Shown piece by piece: positions 61,283 to 64,000 of a DNA stretch of 64,000 bases; the first letter of the stretch is position 1; every line of letters begins with the position of its first letter. Location: contig NZ_CP036132.1 of assembly GCF_018742245.1 (NCBI RefSeq), positions 3,529,001-3,593,000 on the forward strand, in the 5' to 3' direction. The notes under the pieces are model-generated. The model was not told where the DNA came from. It saw only the letters and a program-made list of their open reading frames with translations, and ran no database searches. Position numbers and translations under genes: made by a program. The DNA comes from Bacillus mycoides (GTDB lineage: Bacteria; Bacillota; Bacilli; Bacillales; Bacillaceae_G).

Positions 61283-62017
61283 TTATCGGTCTTCTTTAAT
61301 CTGTTCCAGCCATTTCTCTTCTTGCTTGGATAATTCTCGTTCTTCCAGTAAATCCGGTCTACGTGTGTACGTACGACGTAGTGACTCTTTATGGCGCCAT
61401 TCATCAATGTTTTTATGATTTCCTGACATTAGTACATCCGGTACCTTCATACCACGAAAATCAGCAGGACGTGTATAATGTGGGTGCTCTAACAAACCTG
61501 TGCTAAAAGAGTCTTCCACTTGCGACGTTTGATTCCCAAGCACTCCTGGCAAAAGACGTACAACACTGTCAGTGACTACCATAGAAGCCAATTCTCCACC
61601 CGTTAATACGTAATCCCCAATAGAAATCTCATCTGTTACAAGATGCTCACGAATTCGTTCATCGTATCCTTCATAATGGCCACATACAAAAATAACATGC
61701 TCTTCTCCAGCAAGCTCTTCTGCCTTCTTCTGCGTGAAACGCTCTCCTTGTGGACACATTAAGACGATTCTCGGCTTACGGTCTGTTTCCTTCGTTAACT
61801 CTTCTACTGCGTCAAAGATAGGCTGCGGGGTTAATACCATACCAGCGCCCCCACCATACGGATAATCATCTACACTATTATGCTTACTAGTTGTATACTC
61901 ACGGAAATTGACAACACGAAGCTCTACCGCTTCTTTTTCTTGTGCTTTCTTTAAAATTGAAGACCCAAATACTCCCGTAAACATATCTGGAAACAATGTT
62001 AAAATGTCAATTTTCAT
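61283..62017 (-). CDS. trmD: tRNA (guanine-N1)-methyltransferase
   Basis: A 244-residue SPOUT-fold enzyme that makes m1G37 in tRNA and prevents frameshifting. [26 protein letters not shown] and [13 protein letters not shown] form the knotted SAM site. Its ATG overlaps the rimM stop (TAATG) with GGAAGGG upstream, so it is coupled to rimM. Confidence 0.96.
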
Positions 62018-62532
62018 TATAGTAGCCCTTCCATTACATGAATGGTTACTAATTTATTTTCAATGTTAACTTGAAGTACAACGTCATCAATATAAGGAAT
62101 TAACAGATCTTGACCCTTTGGACGTTTAATCACCCAAACGTCATTCGCACCAGGAGATAGAATCTCTTTGATTGTCCCTAACGCTTCTCCTTCTTCCGTT
62201 ACAACGTTGCAACCAATAATTTCATGGTAGTAGTATTCACCTTCAGCTAGTTCGCCTAACTGCTCTTCTGGTACTTTTATTAAAGAACCTTTAAACTTCT
62301 CTGCTTCATCTACATTGTTGTATCCTTCAAATGTTAATAAATCAAATGTCTTATGTTGACGATGAGCAGTTACCTTCACTGTAAGATAGTCTGTACCTTT
62401 CTCATCCCATATGTATAACGTGTTCCCTACTTTATATCGCTCTTCTGGAAAATCAGTACGAGAAATAACACGAATTTCTCCTTTTACGCCATGAGTATTT
62501 ACAATTTTCCCTACGTTAAACCATTTTGTCAT
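62017..62532 (-). CDS. rimM: 16S rRNA-processing protein RimM
   Basis: A 171-residue factor that binds S19 during 30S head assembly: N-terminal RimM domain ([17 protein letters not shown]) and C-terminal PRC barrel ([21 protein letters not shown]). Start ATG 62530-62532 with AGGGGTG at a slightly long 11-nt spacing; the frame extends upstream over khpA but without a site. Confidence 0.94.
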
Positions 62533-62613
62533 AAATAGTATGTCACCCCTGGTTTCTATATAAATTAAGCATTTCCATTTCATATATGGAACATGCAATT
62601 TCTCTTTAAATGT

Positions 62614-62650
62614 TAAAAAAGGGAGAGGAAATAACTCCTCGCCCTTTTTA
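62614..62650 (-). terminator. Terminator between khpA and rimM
   Basis: Stem AAAAAGGG-GAGGA with one mismatch, loop of 6, followed by UUUUUU; probably partial. Confidence 0.82.
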
Positions 62651-62653
62651 CGT

Positions 62654-62881
62654 TTATTGAATTTCCAGTGTGACGTTCTCATCATTATGATGTCCCACTG
62701 AATACAAGAGCATTCGAATCGCTTTCGCAACTTTCCCTTGCTTTCCAATGACTTTTCCAACATCCTCAGGATGTACAGTTAATCGATACTTTATTTCTCC
62801 GTTGCAAAGTTCCTGTGTAACTTTTACATCTCCAGGATGATCCACAAGAGGTTTAACAATTGTCTCGACTAACATTTTCAT
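62654..62881 (-). CDS. khpA: KhpA (YlqC), KH-domain RNA-binding protein
   Basis: A 75-residue single KH domain ([21 protein letters not shown] with the GKQG loop) that partners with KhpB in Gram-positives. Of several close ATG codons the one at 62879-62881 ([12 protein letters not shown]) is about 8 nt after TTGAGG and was chosen; one codon pair upstream is possible. Between rpsP and rimM. Confidence 0.9.
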   Translation of the reverse strand: MKMLVETIVKPLVDHPGDVKVTQELCNGEIKYRLTVHPEDVGKVIGKQGKVAKAIRMLLYSVGHHNDENVTLEIQ

Positions 62882-62895
62882 TGTCATTGCCTCAA

Positions 62896-63168
62896 TTACT
62901 TACCTTGTTTAGATAAGTGGAATTTCTCCATGATACCTTGGTTAGAGAAAAGGTTACGAACTGTATCAGATGGTTTAGCACCATTTCCTAACCATTTTAA
63001 TGCTGCTTCTTCGTTGATCTTAACTTCCGCTGGTTGAGCAACCGGATTGTAAGTACCGATTTCCTCAATGAAACGTCCGTCACGAGGAGAACGAGAATCT
63101 GCAACAACTACACGATAGAAAGGAGTTTTTTTAGCTCCCATACGTTTTAAACGAATTTTAACTGCCAT
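62896..63168 (-). CDS. rpsP: Ribosomal protein S16
   Basis: A 90-residue 30S protein: [24 protein letters not shown] and [14 protein letters not shown] are diagnostic. Start ATG 63166-63168 follows GGAGGTG. Has its own promoter after ffh. Confidence 0.97.
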   Translation of the reverse strand: MAVKIRLKRMGAKKTPFYRVVVADSRSPRDGRFIEEIGTYNPVAQPAEVKINEEAALKWLGNGAKPSDTVRNLFSNQGIMEKFHLSKQGK

Positions 63169-63206
63169 TTATAAAGCACCTCCGAATTTATTTCACACAG
63201 ATAATT

Positions 63207-63236
63207 ATATTAGCAAAAAGACTATTGCTTTGTAAA
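63207..63236 (-). promoter_or_regulatory. Probable promoter of rpsP-khpA-rimM-trmD
   Basis: Minus strand TTTACA (63231-63236), 18-bp spacer, TAATAT (63207-63212). Confidence 0.6.
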
Positions 63237-63268
63237 GTATTTTTTCTTAACAGAGCCATCTTTTTTCC

Positions 63269-64000
63269 TTACATGAATGGAAACTTCAATCCACCTAGTC
63301 CTTTTTTCTTACCTTTTTGCATTCCCGTCATCGTCTTCATCATTTTTTTCATATCATCAAATTGCTTGATTAGACGATTGATTTCTTGTACCGTTGTACC
63401 GCTACCTTTGGCAATGCGCTTTTTACGACTAGCATTGATTATCTCCGGTTGTTCTCGTTCTACTTTAGTCATAGAACGAATAATTGCCTCAATATGCCCA
63501 ATTTGTTTTTCATCAACTTGTGCATTTTTCAGCCCTTTAATTTTATTTGCACCAGGAAGCATTCCTAACAATTCGTCAAGCGGTCCAAGTTGACGCACTT
63601 GTCCAAGTTGTTCTAGGAAATCGTCAAGCGTAAACGAAAGCGTACGCATTTTTTGCTCAAGTTCTTTTGCTTTCTCTTCATCAACTGTAGCTTGCGCTTT
63701 TTCAATTAATGTTAAGACGTCACCCATCCCTAAAATACGGGATGCCATACGTTCTGGATGGAACGCTTCAATTGCATCTAGTTTTTCACCCATACCAGCA
63801 AATTTAATTGGTGTATTTGTTACAGCCTTAATAGATAATGCCGCACCACCGCGCGTATCACCATCTAATTTCGTTAATACAACACCTGTTAAACCTAACT
63901 GTTCATGGAAACTTTGTGCTACATTTACCGCGTCTTGTCCTGTCATCGCATCGACAACAAGGAAAATTTCATCCGGTTTCGCAACTTCTTTGACTTTCGC
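63269..64000 (-). CDS. ffh: Signal recognition particle GTPase Ffh, 5' part outside the window
   Basis: C-terminal 243 codons of Ffh; the frame stays open to the right edge (first visible residues AKVKEVAKPDEIFLVVDAMT). It shows the G4-type motif TKLDGDTRGGAALS and IKFAGMGEKLDAIE of the NG domain, then the M domain with the signal-sequence groove, and the Met/Lys-rich tail MKKMMKTMTGMQKGKKKG. Ffh binds 4.5S/scRNA and targets nascent membrane proteins to FtsY. Stop codon 63269-63271. Confidence 0.95.
   Translation of the reverse strand, partial: AKVKEVAKPDEIFLVVDAMTGQDAVNVAQSFHEQLGLTGVVLTKLDGDTRGGAALSIKAVTNTPIKFAGMGEKLDAIEAFHPERMASRILGMGDVLTLIEKAQATVDEEKAKELEQKMRTLSFTLDDFLEQLGQVRQLGPLDELLGMLPGANKIKGLKNAQVDEKQIGHIEAIIRSMTKVEREQPEIINASRKKRIAKGSGTTVQEINRLIKQFDDMKKMMKTMTGMQKGKKKGLGGLKFPFM

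Overview
The window is 64 kb of a low-GC Firmicute chromosome. Gene order and protein sequences fit Bacillus, most likely the Bacillus cereus group. The gene order runs ffh-rpsP-khpA-rimM-trmD-rplS-lepB-rbgA-rnhB-sucCD-dprA-topA-trmFO-xerC-hslVU-codY-rpsB-tsf-pyrH-frr-uppS-cdsA-dxr-rasP-proS-polC-rimP-nusA-ylxR-ylxQ-infB-ylxP-rbfA-truB-ribF-rpsO-pnp-ylxY-mlpA-ymxH-dpaAB-asd-dapG-dapA-rnjB-tepA-ylzJ-spoIIIE-ymfC-nup genes-ymfFHIJK. This is the B. subtilis ylq/ylx/ymx/ymf backbone with two visible differences. No flagellar/chemotaxis block lies between codY and rpsB, and a nupNOPQ-type nucleoside ABC transporter sits after ymfC. Every gene is on the minus strand, so transcription runs from high to low coordinates. 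I see no rRNA, tRNA, CRISPR, prophage or insertion sequence.

Regions in transcription order. 64000-60100: SRP GTPase, ribosomal proteins S16 and L19, 16S/tRNA maturation, signal peptidase, ribosome-assembly GTPase. 59200-56100: RNase HII and succinyl-CoA synthetase. 56040-47760: DNA uptake (DprA), topoisomerase I, tRNA methylation, XerC, the HslVU protease and CodY. 47530-44340: S2, EF-Ts, UMP kinase, ribosome recycling factor. 44300-38460: undecaprenyl-PP synthase, CdsA, Dxr, site-2 protease, ProRS. 38340-34040: PolC. 33700-24080: the rimP-nusA-infB-rbfA-truB-ribF-rpsO-pnp translation and RNA group. 23925-16300: a sporulation and cell-wall group (YlxY, MlpA, YmxH, dipicolinate synthase, aspartate-to-diaminopimelate genes). 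15690-10370: RNase J2-type, TepA, SpoIIIE. 9830-1: the GntR/UTRA regulator YmfC, the nupNOPQ transporter, the paired M16 peptidases YmfF/YmfH and YmfI/J/K.

The regulatory DNA holds most of what is unusual. The 530-bp gap upstream of ymfC contains a strong sigma-A promoter, a purine riboswitch aptamer of the guanine type and an intrinsic terminator. It therefore reads as a guanine-controlled leader for a GntR regulator plus a guanosine-type transporter, with two PurBox-like sequences upstream. Other structured leaders precede rnjB (a 13-bp inverted repeat, about 146 nt end to end, lying between a strong Shine-Dalgarno and the start codon), rpsB, rplS, rpsO, rimP-nusA (a short attenuator hairpin) and asd (mutually exclusive hairpins). 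A sigma-K-like promoter precedes dpaA. No wholly new multi-gene system is evident; the genes are conserved housekeeping and sporulation genes, and the candidates for new biology are these leaders.
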